DNA from: Halopseudomonas xinjiangensis
GTDB taxonomy: Bacteria > Pseudomonadota > Gammaproteobacteria > Pseudomonadales > Pseudomonadaceae
Length of the DNA: 64,000 bases
Direction: 5' to 3'
Assembly: GCF_900104945.1 (NCBI RefSeq)
Contig: NZ_LT629736.1
Location: forward strand, 2,630,001 to 2,694,000
Position numbers and translations under genes: made by a program. Of the stretch, positions 9,272 to 17,091 are shown piece after piece. The number at the start of each line of letters is the position of its first letter. Within the stretch, counting starts at the first letter, position 1. The notes beneath the pieces are model-generated. The model did no database searches. It was not told where the DNA came from and saw only the letters and a program-made list of their open reading frames with translations.

Positions 9272-10069
9272 ATGTACCTTTTAGGTGACCAGCCCCCCTA
9301 CGCGGAAAAACTGATCAGCACACTGCAACGCATCCCCGAGCAGTTGCTGGATGGCCTCGAGCCCTGTGACAAGCTGTTGCAGCTGGATTCAGTCGATGAT
9401 CTCTATGCAACGATCAGCAGCACCCGTCTGTATCTGCTCAAGACCGGACTGCTTCATGCACTGATCGAAGGCAAGCCGCTGTTCTACATGCAGGAAGGCG
9501 ATCTGATCGGACTCCGCCAGGGGCTGAACACCGCGCCCTGCGTGTACACCAGCGATGAACCGTTGGAGTTGATCCCTTATGATCGGGAAGCGCTGTTCAA
9601 GCACATTCACGCTAACAGCCAGCGCCAGGAGCAGTTCACCCAGTATATCCTCGGCCAGGCGGCGCTGATGTCCGATGCGCTGGCTCACAACAAGCCGGCC
9701 GAGATCCGGCCTGTCACCGGCTTCCAGCATTTTGCCCCGGGGGTCGAGCTGATCCGCCAAGGTGACGAAGCCGATCACGTGTTCATCATTACCGAAGGTC
9801 ACGCTGAAGCGTTCGTCGAAGGCATCAAGGTCGGCGACGTGCAAAAGGACGAGATTTTTGGCGCCATGGCGCTGTTCACCAGAGAGAAGCGCTCCGCGAC
9901 AGTGATCGCCAGCACACCCACTACCGTCATGATGATCCCCAAAGACCAGTTCCTCGCTCTGATGCAGAGCAATCCGCGAATTGCCCACAGCCTTATCGAA
10001 AGCATGGCTCGCCGGATCGACCTGATGAACAAGGAACTGACGCACTACAAGCAACTGGCGCAAAAATAA
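9272..10069 (+). CDS. cbpA: Cyclic-nucleotide-binding protein CbpA
   Basis: 265-aa protein with a cNMP-binding domain at about residues 140-250. It shows the beta-barrel motif ELIRQGDEADHVFIITEGHAEAF and the phosphate-binding cassette FGAMALFTREKRSATV. The N-terminal half looks like a degenerate second cyclic-nucleotide-like barrel. There is no helix-turn-helix, so it is not a CRP-type regulator. P. aeruginosa PA4704 (cbpA), a cAMP-binding protein under Vfr control, lies at the same place beside prrF. ATG at 9272 is preceded by AGGA; the frame extends upstream to 9122 without a credible ribosome site. Confidence 0.85.
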   Translation: MYLLGDQPPYAEKLISTLQRIPEQLLDGLEPCDKLLQLDSVDDLYATISSTRLYLLKTGLLHALIEGKPLFYMQEGDLIGLRQGLNTAPCVYTSDEPLELIPYDREALFKHIHANSQRQEQFTQYILGQAALMSDALAHNKPAEIRPVTGFQHFAPGVELIRQGDEADHVFIITEGHAEAFVEGIKVGDVQKDEIFGAMALFTREKRSATVIASTPTTVMMIPKDQFLALMQSNPRIAHSLIESMARRIDLMNKELTHYKQLAQK

Positions 10070-10082
10070 TCGGTCGATTGCC

Positions 10083-10112
10083 TTGACATGCAAATGATAA
10101 CGATTACTATTA
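10083..10112 (+). promoter_or_regulatory. Promoter with overlapping Fur box, upstream of prrF-like sRNA
   Basis: TTGACA (10083-10088) and TACTAT (10105-10110) are separated by 16 bases. The spacer and -10 form AATGATAACGATTACTATT (10093-10111), a good match to the Fur 19-mer built of GATAAT units. Fur-Fe(II) bound here would block transcription, giving expression only under iron starvation. Confidence 0.75.
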
Positions 10113-10116
10113 ACAC

Positions 10117-10223
10117 AAGTCATCGCGAGATGGCTTGGATAACGGATTGTCGCGAGGCAAGCGGTTATCTCCTCATCAGGCTAATCACGGATTAGGCCCG
10201 CTCACTGAGCGGGCCATTTTTTT
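10117..10223 (+). ncRNA. prrF: PrrF-like iron-responsive small RNA
   Basis: About 107-nt RNA predicted from a Fur-boxed promoter to a Rho-independent terminator. The core TCGCGAGGCAAGCGG, then GGTTATCTCCTCATCAGGC and GCTAATCACGG, resembles from memory the conserved PrrF region that base-pairs with sodB and other iron-protein mRNAs. The 5' end has a small GNRA hairpin (CATC-GCGA-GATG). It sits between cbpA and the heme locus, as prrF1/prrF2 do in P. aeruginosa, but only one copy is present here. No ORF of note is on it. Confidence 0.8.
10195..10223 (+). terminator. Rho-independent terminator of the prrF-like RNA
   Basis: GGCCCGCTC (10195-10203) / GAGCGGGCC (10207-10215) with a 3-base loop, followed by A and seven T. 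It lies six bases from the stop of the convergent chaN gene. Confidence 0.85.
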
Positions 10224-10228
10224 GCCCG

Positions 10229-11086
10229 TTACCAACCCTCGCAATAATCCTCTTCCGGCATCGCCGGCGTCACCCAGACATAGTCCGCCTGCTTCGCCGA
10301 CGGCAGCTCGCCGCCCGCCTCTGCCAGCATGATGACCGCCAGAGTTTTATCCTCAGGCCAATGCAGGGCTACCCCGAGATCCCGACGAGCGTGAAAACTG
10401 CCGGCGATCAACAGCGCCGGAGCCGGCGCATCGCTCAACGAAGCGGCCATACGTTGGTCTCGTGCGTACTGAATCGCGAGCATCGAAGACACCTGTTCTG
10501 GCGGCAGTTTGCCGCAGTGCGCGTCGACGATGGTCCGCTGGAGAAAACTGCGAGTGTCCTCGTCGTACTCCGGCATTGGCGGGGCTTCACCGCGGTAAAG
10601 CTCGAGGATCTCATCGCGGCCGAGATTCGCCGGAAGCAATCGTTGCGGCTCGCGCAGCCCCCAGCGCAGCAGCTCGCCGTACAGCGCCCATGGCCAGCCT
10701 GCGTCCCAATCCAGCCGACGCTGCAGCGTCTGATCGTCCATCTGATCTGGCTCGGCACGTACATCTCCGATCTTCGCCTCTTGCGCTGGAACAAGCATTT
10801 CCAGAAGCAGCGACTGTTGTGGGCGCCGCGCATGCAGCTGCTCAAGAAGCCATTGCTGCAGAGCGTGATGATCAGGATTGTCGTGTTTCTCGCCAACTAC
10901 TACATAGGGCGCGGAGGCCAGCCGATCGACGAGCTCTACCGGGTCGATCCACGCTCCAGCGCGCGTTTCCAGGATTTGACCGAGCCGTGGGTGGTCGCGC
11001 TGCTCCGGAGCGGTCCAGGGTGGCAGCTCAGCCATAGCGAGTAACGGGGCCAGACACAGGGCCAATACGTAGAATGCTCGTTTCAT
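10229..11086 (-). CDS. ChaN family heme-binding-like exported protein
   Basis: 285 aa, ChaN (DUF399, Tiki-like) fold: VVVGEKHDNPDHHALQQWLLEQL, LLLEMLVPAQEAKIGDV, and a C-terminal LLIAGSFHARRDLGVALH segment. The conserved Glu/His residues of the family are present. Campylobacter ChaN binds heme, which fits the adjacent hmuUV genes. The signal peptide (FYVLALCLAPLLAMAE) looks like signal peptidase I type. The only Cys is inside the hydrophobic core and no lipobox Cys follows, so it may be a soluble periplasmic version of a usually lipidated protein. Seven bases after hmuV, same operon. Confidence 0.82.
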   Translation of the reverse strand: MKRAFYVLALCLAPLLAMAELPPWTAPEQRDHPRLGQILETRAGAWIDPVELVDRLASAPYVVVGEKHDNPDHHALQQWLLEQLHARRPQQSLLLEMLVPAQEAKIGDVRAEPDQMDDQTLQRRLDWDAGWPWALYGELLRWGLREPQRLLPANLGRDEILELYRGEAPPMPEYDEDTRSFLQRTIVDAHCGKLPPEQVSSMLAIQYARDQRMAASLSDAPAPALLIAGSFHARRDLGVALHWPEDKTLAVIMLAEAGGELPSAKQADYVWVTPAMPEEDYCEGW

Positions 11087-11093
11087 GATGTCC

Positions 11094-11855
11094 TCATGTG
11101 ATGATCAGCGGACAGTCGAGTGTTGGATGCGTCTGCACCTGGACGCGGACGCCGTACACGTCCCTGATGCGATCGGCCTGCAACACTTCCCAAGGCGTTC
11201 CCAGCGCTGCGACACGGCCCTGATCGAGCAGCAGCACCTGATCAGCATAGCGCGCAGCGAGATTCAGATCATGCAAGGCCACCAGCGCCACCCCGCCCCG
11301 CTGAGCCACCCTACGTGCGGCCTCAAGCGTCAAATGCTGATGGGCGATATCCAGCGCAGCGGTCGGCTCGTCCATCAAGAGGCAAGGCTGTGGTGCGTCC
11401 CAGATTTGCGCCAGCACCCGGGCCAGATGGATGCGCTGCTGCTCGCCGCCGGACAGATGCAGATAGTTGCGTTCCGCCAGATGCAAAGCGTCGGCCTGAA
11501 CCATAGCCGCTGCAACGATTTCACGGTCCACAGCGGCGCCACTGCGGTGCGGCAATCGTCCGAGCGCTACGACCTCCCGGGCGCGGAAGCTGAACGCCAG
11601 GGTGGATGCCTGCGGCAGCATTGCCAGTCGACACGCCCGGACGGCGGGCGGCACACGTCCGAGTGCCTGGTCATCGAGCCGCAACTCGCCCGAAGCCGGC
11701 CGAATGTCGCCGGCCAGGGTCGCGAGCAAGCTGCTCTTGCCCGAACCATTGCCCCCCAGTACTGCCAGTACCTCTCCGGCCCTGAGCGAAAACGAGACAT
11801 TGCTCAGCACTTGCCTACCGCTGCGGAGCACTGTCAGAGCGACGACTTCAATCAT
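11094..11855 (-). CDS. hmuV: Heme ABC transporter ATP-binding protein
   Basis: 253-aa ABC ATPase with Walker A GGNGSGKSS, signature LSGGEQQR, Walker B LLMDEPTAALD and switch His (ALHDLN). The AMLPQASTLAFSFRAREVVALGR and IHLARVLAQIWD stretches are typical of HmuV/PhuV. ATG at 11855 overlaps the hmuU stop by eight bases, supporting coupled translation; the frame is open farther upstream but lies inside hmuU. Would power heme transport from periplasm to cytoplasm with HmuU. Confidence 0.9.
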   Translation of the reverse strand: MIEVVALTVLRSGRQVLSNVSFSLRAGEVLAVLGGNGSGKSSLLATLAGDIRPASGELRLDDQALGRVPPAVRACRLAMLPQASTLAFSFRAREVVALGRLPHRSGAAVDREIVAAAMVQADALHLAERNYLHLSGGEQQRIHLARVLAQIWDAPQPCLLMDEPTAALDIAHQHLTLEAARRVAQRGGVALVALHDLNLAARYADQVLLLDQGRVAALGTPWEVLQADRIRDVYGVRVQVQTHPTLDCPLIIT

Positions 11856-12885
11856 GGCCGGCCCCTGCGCGCATCCGCACCAGCAAGGCCAGGAAGAATG
11901 GTGCGCCAATCACGGCGGTGAGGATACCCAACGGCAACTCTGCAGGCAGCAGCAGCAGGCGCGCGGCGATATCGGCGAACAGCAACAACGATGCCCCGAT
12001 CAACATCGAAGCCGGTAGTACCCGGCGATGATCAGGACCGAACATCAACCGGGCGAAGTGCGGCACCATAAGCCCGACGAAGCCGATCAAGCCGGCTGCA
12101 GCGACGCTGGCCGCGACACCTAGCGCAGTCAGCACGATCAGCTCGAACTTCAGCCGCTCGACCGGGACCCCGAGATGGTGCGCTTCCGATTCGCCTAGCA
12201 GCAGCGCGTTGAGTGCCTTCGCTCGACGCGGCAGTCGCCACCAGACCAGTGCGCAACAGATTGCCAGCATCGCGACACGCTCGTAACTGGCGTGCGCCAG
12301 CGTGCCCATGTTCCAGAACGTCAGGGTGCGCAGCATGGCGTTATCGGCCAGATAACCGAGCAACCCGATCAGCGCGCCGCTCAGGGTGGTGATCGCCACG
12401 CCTGCCAACAGCATGTTGGCCACCGAACCCCCATGCAAAGATCTACCCAGCCGATAGACCAGCACGGTGCTGAGGACGCCACCGACGAACGCGCCAAGTG
12501 CCGTCAGATACGGTTCCAGGCCTCCAGGCAGCACGGCGACCAAACCGCTGCCAAGGACGATTATCAGCGCCGCGCCCAGTGCCGCTCCGCCCGAGACGCC
12601 GATGAGGCCCGGGTCAGCCAAGGGATTGCGAAACAACCCCTGCATGGCTGCGCCGGTAAGCCCGAGCGTCGCGCCGATTATGGCGCCCATCAGGGTACGC
12701 GGCAGCCGAATCTGCTCGACAATCATCTGCTCGGTCGCCGCAACGTCAGACTGGCCAGTCCAGGCGAAGAGCGCCTGGACGACGTCCGCTGGCGCGATGG
12801 ATACCGCACCACTGGCCAACGAAGCGAGCATGCTCAGCAGCAGCACTATGATGAGTAGTCCGATCACTATTTCAGGCCGCTTCAT
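11848..12885 (-). CDS. hmuU: Heme ABC transporter permease (FecCD family)
   Basis: 345-aa inner-membrane permease with about ten hydrophobic helices and FecCD landmarks: PRTLMGAIIGATLGLTGAAMQGLFRNPLADPGLIGVSGGAALGA near the N terminus and VAAAGLIGFVGLMVPHFARLMFGPDHR near the C terminus. ATG at 12885 has GGAG six bases upstream. First gene of hmuU-hmuV-chaN. No periplasmic heme-binding protein (HmuT/PhuT), heme chaperone (PhuS) or TonB receptor (PhuR) gene is adjacent, unlike P. aeruginosa phu. Vitamin B12 or siderophore transport cannot be fully excluded. Confidence 0.88.
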   Translation of the reverse strand: MKRPEIVIGLLIIVLLLSMLASLASGAVSIAPADVVQALFAWTGQSDVAATEQMIVEQIRLPRTLMGAIIGATLGLTGAAMQGLFRNPLADPGLIGVSGGAALGAALIIVLGSGLVAVLPGGLEPYLTALGAFVGGVLSTVLVYRLGRSLHGGSVANMLLAGVAITTLSGALIGLLGYLADNAMLRTLTFWNMGTLAHASYERVAMLAICCALVWWRLPRRAKALNALLLGESEAHHLGVPVERLKFELIVLTALGVAASVAAAGLIGFVGLMVPHFARLMFGPDHRRVLPASMLIGASLLLFADIAARLLLLPAELPLGILTAVIGAPFFLALLVRMRAGAGHD

Positions 12886-12943
12886 GCGTGACTCCGCCGC
12901 CTGCCCTTCAAGTCCCGCCGACACGTTGCGCCCAATTGGCAAA

Positions 12944-12983
12944 GCACCACGTATAAGCAGATAATCTGCTCATGCCAACCTCT
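12944..12983 (-). promoter_or_regulatory. Putative hmuU promoter with palindromic operator
   Basis: Read on the minus strand, TTGGCA and TATACG are 17 bases apart upstream of hmuU. The spacer contains the perfect 15-base palindrome AGCAGATTATCTGCT (12956-12970). It does not resemble a Fur box. The palindrome also touches the start codon of the divergent Rieske gene (12972). Confidence 0.5.
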
Positions 12984-13310
12984 CCCAAACCCCAACCCGT
13001 CGCGCTCTGCCGCCTCGATGATCTCGCCGACCCCGGTAGCCGCGGCGTCGTGCACGCTGGGGAATCGCTGCTGGTGGTACGGCAGGGCGCGAACGCGCAG
13101 GTCTTCGTCAATCGCTGTCCTCATCGAGGCATTCCCCTTGAATGGGTTCCGGACCAGTTTCTCGACAGCTCCGGGCGTTTGATTCAGTGCGCTACCCACG
13201 GCGCGCTGTTTCTGCCCGACACCGGCGAATGCGTGAGCGGGCCCTGTGCAGGCCAGCACCTGATCAGGCGCGACAGCCACGTGAAAGACGGCCTGCTCTG
13301 GCTGGACTGA
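12972..13310 (+). CDS. Rieske [2Fe-2S] domain protein
   Basis: 112-aa single-domain ferredoxin-like Rieske protein. Both cluster-binding loops are intact: CPHRG (Cys and His ligands, about residue 49) and CATHGALF (about residue 72). It resembles the small soluble Rieske proteins that pass electrons to oxygenases, and has no membrane anchor. No oxygenase is adjacent, so the partner is unknown. It converges with sfsA, six bases away. Confidence 0.9.
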   Translation: MPTSPKPQPVALCRLDDLADPGSRGVVHAGESLLVVRQGANAQVFVNRCPHRGIPLEWVPDQFLDSSGRLIQCATHGALFLPDTGECVSGPCAGQHLIRRDSHVKDGLLWLD

Positions 13311-13316
13311 AACTGA

Positions 13317-14033
13317 TCATGCCCGCACCGGCAACTGACCGCGGACTTCCAGCCCCAGAGGCGTAGGCCATACCGAGCAGGCGATGACCTCCACGCCCCT
13401 GTCGATCGCCTGGCGTAATACCCGCCCGTAGGCGGGATCGATCTCATCAGCTGGCCGCACGTGATCTATCCCGCTATGCATGACGCAGAACAGCAGGCAG
13501 GCGCGTCGCCCCGAGTCGGCGATATCCATGAGCTCAAGGAGATGCTTCTGCCCGCGCACGCTCACCGCGTCAGGAAAAGCGCCCTCCCCCGCGCCCATGC
13601 CTAGGGTCACGCTCTTGACCTCCACCACGCATTCGCCAGGCTCGCTCAGCAGGAAATCGAAGCGGCTCTTTCCCCGTTCCAGACAGACTTCTGCACGCTG
13701 CACTGCATAGCTCGCCAGTGGCTCGATCAGCCCGGCCTTCAACGACGCGGCGACCACCTTGTTGGCGCGGGCACTATGTACGCAGGCCAGCGCTCCATCG
13801 TCCGTTTCGACCAGCTCCCAAGTGCCGGGCAGTTTGCGACCCGGTCGATCTTGCAGGCTGACCCAGACCCGGCTGCCAGGCGCTCCGCAGCGCAGCATGG
13901 AGCCGGTGTTCGGACAATGAACGGTCACCTCTCGACCGTCGTCAAGCGCGACATCGGCAAAGAACCGTTTGTAGCGTTTGACCAGCCGTCCCGGGAGGAG
14001 CGGCACCTCGAATGGAATCAACATCCGCGCCAT
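13317..14033 (-). CDS. sfsA: DNA/RNA nuclease SfsA
   Basis: 238-aa SfsA protein: MLIPFEVPLLPGRLVKRYKRFFADV, CPNTGSMLRC and the PD-(D/E)XK-like core FDFLLSEPGECVVEVKSVTLG. It was first described as a sugar-fermentation regulator and later as a nucleic-acid-binding nuclease-fold protein; its physiological role is unsettled. ATG at 14033 has AGGGG eight bases upstream; ATG at 14024 is also possible. The start overlaps the end of the aminotransferase gene by 16 bases. Confidence 0.92.
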   Translation of the reverse strand: MARMLIPFEVPLLPGRLVKRYKRFFADVALDDGREVTVHCPNTGSMLRCGAPGSRVWVSLQDRPGRKLPGTWELVETDDGALACVHSARANKVVAASLKAGLIEPLASYAVQRAEVCLERGKSRFDFLLSEPGECVVEVKSVTLGMGAGEGAFPDAVSVRGQKHLLELMDIADSGRRACLLFCVMHSGIDHVRPADEIDPAYGRVLRQAIDRGVEVIACSVWPTPLGLEVRGQLPVRA

Positions 14034-15196
14034 GTCTCGAGCCCCTGCTGCAAGCGCTCGACGCCTCGCTCCAGATTCTCCAGCGAGGTGGTATAGGCGA
14101 ACCGGACATGCTGATCGGCGCGGTAATGACCGAAATCCAGGCCAGGCGTCACCGCCACGTGCCGGGTTTCGATCAGATGACGGCACAACTGCGCACTGTC
14201 GCCACCCAGGACGCTGGTGTCTGCGTATAAATAGAAGGCGCCTTGCGGCGTCACAGGGATATGCAGACCAAGCTCGCGCAAGCTGGGCAGGAGAAAGTCG
14301 CGCCGCATGCCGAACGCCTCCCGGCGGGCTTCGCAGATCGCCAGCGTGTCTTCTCTGAACGCGTCGAGCGCTGCCTGCTGAGCCATGTGCGGAGCGCAGA
14401 TATACAGATTCTGCGCGAGCCGTTCGAGGTCTGGCACGGCTGCTTCCGGAGCGATCAGCCAGCCGAGCCGCCAGCCGGTCATGCCGAAATACTTGGAGAA
14501 ACTGTTCAGCACGAACGCATCGGGATCGACTTCCAGCGCCGAAGAAGCCTGGCAGTCGTAGGTGAGACCATGATAAATCTCATCGACGATCAGATGCCCG
14601 CCCTTGCGACGCGTGGTAGCAGCCAGCTCGGCCAGTTGCTGACGATCGAGCAGAGTCCCGGTGGGGTTGGCTGGCGAAGCCGCCATCACCGCGACGCAGG
14701 CGTCATTCCAGTGCCGCTCGATCAACTCAGGTGTCAGCTGGTAGCCGGTTTCCGGGCCGACCGGAACCAACTCGGCAGCGCCTTCGACCAGACGCAGGAA
14801 ATGTCGATTACACGGGTAGCCGGGGTCGGCCATCATCACCCGCTTGCCAGGGTCCACCAGCAGGGCGCTGACCAGCAACAGTGCCGCTGACCCACCGGGA
14901 GTGACCACCACCCGGCGAGGATCGACATTCACAGCATATTGCCGGGCGTACCAGCCGGCGATCGCTTCGCGCAGGGCGGGAAGCCCAAGCGCCGGCGTAT
15001 AGCCGGTCTTGCCCGCCGCCAGCGCAGCCTGACCGGCGCGCACGATCGGCCCGGGCGTGGTGAAATCCGGCTCGCCGATTTCCATATGGATCACGTCGTG
15101 ACCCTGCGCTTCGAGGGCTCGCGCCCGGGCCAGTACCGCCATCACATGAAAGGGTTCGATGTCCCGCGCACGGGCGGCCCGTTGATAATGCTGCAT
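14018..15196 (-). CDS. PLP-dependent aminotransferase (class I/II, AspC/AlaA-like)
   Basis: 392-aa fold-type I aminotransferase. Visible signatures include IHMEIGEPDFTTPGPIV, GYTPALGLPALREAIAGWY, NPTGTLL and the PLP-lysine motif SFSKYFGMTGWRLGW. It likely interconverts alanine, aspartate or aromatic amino acids with 2-oxo acids; substrate cannot be assigned from sequence. ATG at 15196 follows GGAG; the frame runs upstream to 15436 but the extra 80 residues look non-homologous. The gene lies next to dksA, as in other pseudomonads. Confidence 0.88.
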   Translation of the reverse strand: MQHYQRAARARDIEPFHVMAVLARARALEAQGHDVIHMEIGEPDFTTPGPIVRAGQAALAAGKTGYTPALGLPALREAIAGWYARQYAVNVDPRRVVVTPGGSAALLLVSALLVDPGKRVMMADPGYPCNRHFLRLVEGAAELVPVGPETGYQLTPELIERHWNDACVAVMAASPANPTGTLLDRQQLAELAATTRRKGGHLIVDEIYHGLTYDCQASSALEVDPDAFVLNSFSKYFGMTGWRLGWLIAPEAAVPDLERLAQNLYICAPHMAQQAALDAFREDTLAICEARREAFGMRRDFLLPSLRELGLHIPVTPQGAFYLYADTSVLGGDSAQLCRHLIETRHVAVTPGLDFGHYRADQHVRFAYTTSLENLERGVERLQQGLETWRGC

Positions 15197-15419
15197 GTCG
15201 ACTCCGGTCCGGCAAAAGGACGGATCATACCGTCTGGGTACGCTGAACGTGCCAAATTCACACCCCTTGACAGTCCCACCGGCGCTTCTGGCGGCAAACA
15301 GTAGCGCCGCGATAAAGGTTCTGGTAGTTTTGCCGGCTTGCGGGCCACCGGGCCGCATGCCCAAGGTCAGATGCGGTGGCGCCTGGCAAAGGATGATGAG
15401 CACATAGTGAGGCGGTTCT

Positions 15420-15860
15420 ATGCCCAGCAATGCCAAAGAAAAAAGTTCAATGCTGCGCGGTTTTGTTCCCTACAAGGAACAGAAAGGTGAAGAGTACATG
15501 AACGAGCGTCAGCTCGAGCACTTCGCCAACATCCTCAACAACTGGAAAAAGGAGTTGATGGAAGAGGTCGACCGTACCGTGCATCACATGCAGGACGAAG
15601 CCGCCAACTTCCCCGACCCGGCCGACCGCGCCAGCCAGGAAGAAGAGTTCAGCCTCGAGCTACGCGCGCGTGACCGTGAGCGCAAGCTGATCAAGAAGAT
15701 CGACCAGACTCTGCAGCGGATCGAAGAAGACGATTACGGCTTCTGCGACTCATGCGGCGTGGAGATTGGCATTCGTCGTCTTGAAGCGCGGCCGACAGCA
15801 ACCCTGTGCATCGACTGCAAGACACTCGCTGAAATCAAGGAACGGCAGATCGGCGGCTGA
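15420..15860 (+). CDS. dksA: RNA polymerase-binding transcription factor DksA
   Basis: 146-aa DksA. It binds the RNA polymerase secondary channel and with ppGpp adjusts rRNA and amino-acid gene transcription. Seen: coiled-coil arms with the tip motif DPADRA (the DxxDxA residues needed for activity), and a four-Cys zinc finger (CDSCGVEIG...CIDC). The C-terminal half is nearly identical to P. aeruginosa DksA as I recall it. The 223 bases upstream separate it from the divergent aminotransferase and should contain both promoters. Confidence 0.96.
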   Translation: MPSNAKEKSSMLRGFVPYKEQKGEEYMNERQLEHFANILNNWKKELMEEVDRTVHHMQDEAANFPDPADRASQEEEFSLELRARDRERKLIKKIDQTLQRIEEDDYGFCDSCGVEIGIRRLEARPTATLCIDCKTLAEIKERQIGG

Positions 15861-15874
15861 TCGCACCTGCTCCC

Positions 15875-15894
15875 GGCGGCGAAATCTTCGTCGC
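15875..15894 (+). terminator. Weak hairpin after dksA
   Basis: GGCGGCGAA / TTCGTCGCC with one mismatch and a short loop, followed by a C/T-rich stretch (CTCCTTTCCTCC). Possible partial terminator between dksA and gluQRS. Confidence 0.35.
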
Positions 15895-15922
15895 CCTCCT
15901 TTCCTCCCGAGGCCAAGCTGCC

Positions 15923-16810
15923 ATGCATGCCCAGCCTTACGTTGGACGTTTCGCTCCCACTCCCAGCGGTCACCTTCACTTCGGCTCCCTTGTCGCGGCA
16001 CTCGCGAGCTTTCTTGACGCCCGCCACCAGCGGGGCGTCTGGCTGGTACGTGTCGAGGATCTGGATCAACCGCGCGTGGTATCCGGCGCCACCGAGCACA
16101 TCCTCCGCACGCTGGAATGTTACGGGCTGGAATGGGACGGGGAGATCGTCTATCAGAGCCAGCGGATCGAACGATACGAATCCATCCTCGCAAGCTGGCT
16201 GGTCGAAGGTAAAGCCTACCATTGCGACTGTTCGCGCCAGCAGATAGCCGCGTACGGCGGCGTCTACCCGGGGACCTGCGCCAGCCGCGGGCTGGTTGCA
16301 GCGGGCGATCGCGCCATACGGGTGCGGGTACCCGCTGAACCGTTAGGCTTCGTCGACCGGCTCCAGGGGCCTGTCTCGCAGAGCCTGCAGGACGAGGTCG
16401 GCGACATAGCAGTACGTCGCCGCGACGGAGTCATCGCGTATCAACTGGCTGTGGTAGCCGATGACATCGCCCAGGGCGTGACCGATGTGGTGCGCGGCGC
16501 CGATCTGCTCGACTCAACCCCTCGGCAGATCTGGTTGTACCATTTGCTGGGGGAGGCGCTACCGGCGTACTTGCATGTCCCGCTGATCATGCGACCCGAT
16601 GGCGAAAAGCTCAGCAAACGGCTGGGCTCGGCTCCTCTCGAGCCGCAGCGTACCGCGATAACGCTCTGGCGCGCGCTGGCTGCATTGCGGCAGGCACCGC
16701 CTCGCAGCCTGCACGGAGCAGGCGTGAAGGAATTGCTCGCGTGGGCCATTGCCAACTGGCGGGTTGAAGCCATTCCTGCGACAGCCCACATCCTTGAAGA
16801 CAGCATCTAG
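15923..16810 (+). CDS. gluQRS: Glutamyl-queuosine tRNA(Asp) synthetase
   Basis: 295-aa paralogue of the glutamyl-tRNA synthetase catalytic core, lacking the anticodon-binding domain. It attaches glutamate to queuosine at the wobble base of tRNA-Asp. Seen: HIGH-like segment PTPSGHLHFGSL, a zinc site made by CDCSRQQI...YPGTC, and KMSKS-like EKLSKRLGS. It lies 62 bases after dksA, the usual neighbour in gammaproteobacteria. Confidence 0.95.
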   Translation: MHAQPYVGRFAPTPSGHLHFGSLVAALASFLDARHQRGVWLVRVEDLDQPRVVSGATEHILRTLECYGLEWDGEIVYQSQRIERYESILASWLVEGKAYHCDCSRQQIAAYGGVYPGTCASRGLVAAGDRAIRVRVPAEPLGFVDRLQGPVSQSLQDEVGDIAVRRRDGVIAYQLAVVADDIAQGVTDVVRGADLLDSTPRQIWLYHLLGEALPAYLHVPLIMRPDGEKLSKRLGSAPLEPQRTAITLWRALAALRQAPPRSLHGAGVKELLAWAIANWRVEAIPATAHILEDSI

Positions 16811-16914
16811 CTTGGCAAGCACGCTGCGCCTGATTACCATCGGGGCACAGCGGGTCGGGCGGCGTCGCCAAGGCGACTGCGCCCGGGTCCGCCCTCATAC
16901 GATACGGAAATGCC

Positions 16915-17091
16915 ATGTATATCTACCGACTGGTACTGCTGCTGGTCATCGGTATCTACCTGTTCTCTCCGGCAATCATGGACTGGTGGATCGAGCCACA
17001 GGGAGCCTGGTACCGGCCCTACGTGCTCTGGCTAATCCTGATCATTGCCGGCATCCTGCTGCAGAGTCCGCGAGACGCCGATGAGCTTTGA
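16915..17091 (+). CDS. cbrX: Small membrane protein CbrX, coupled to cbrA
   Basis: 58-aa, very hydrophobic: MYIYRLVLLLVIGIYLFSP, a short hydrophilic turn (DWWIEPQGAWYRP), then a second helix (YVLWLILIIAGILLQ) and a charged tail (SPRDADEL). Two membrane helices are predicted. The gene overlaps the cbrA start by 11 bases. This matches cbrX of P. putida and other pseudomonads, a small ORF reported to be translationally coupled to cbrA. Its own role is not established. Confidence 0.85.
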   Translation: MYIYRLVLLLVIGIYLFSPAIMDWWIEPQGAWYRPYVLWLILIIAGILLQSPRDADEL

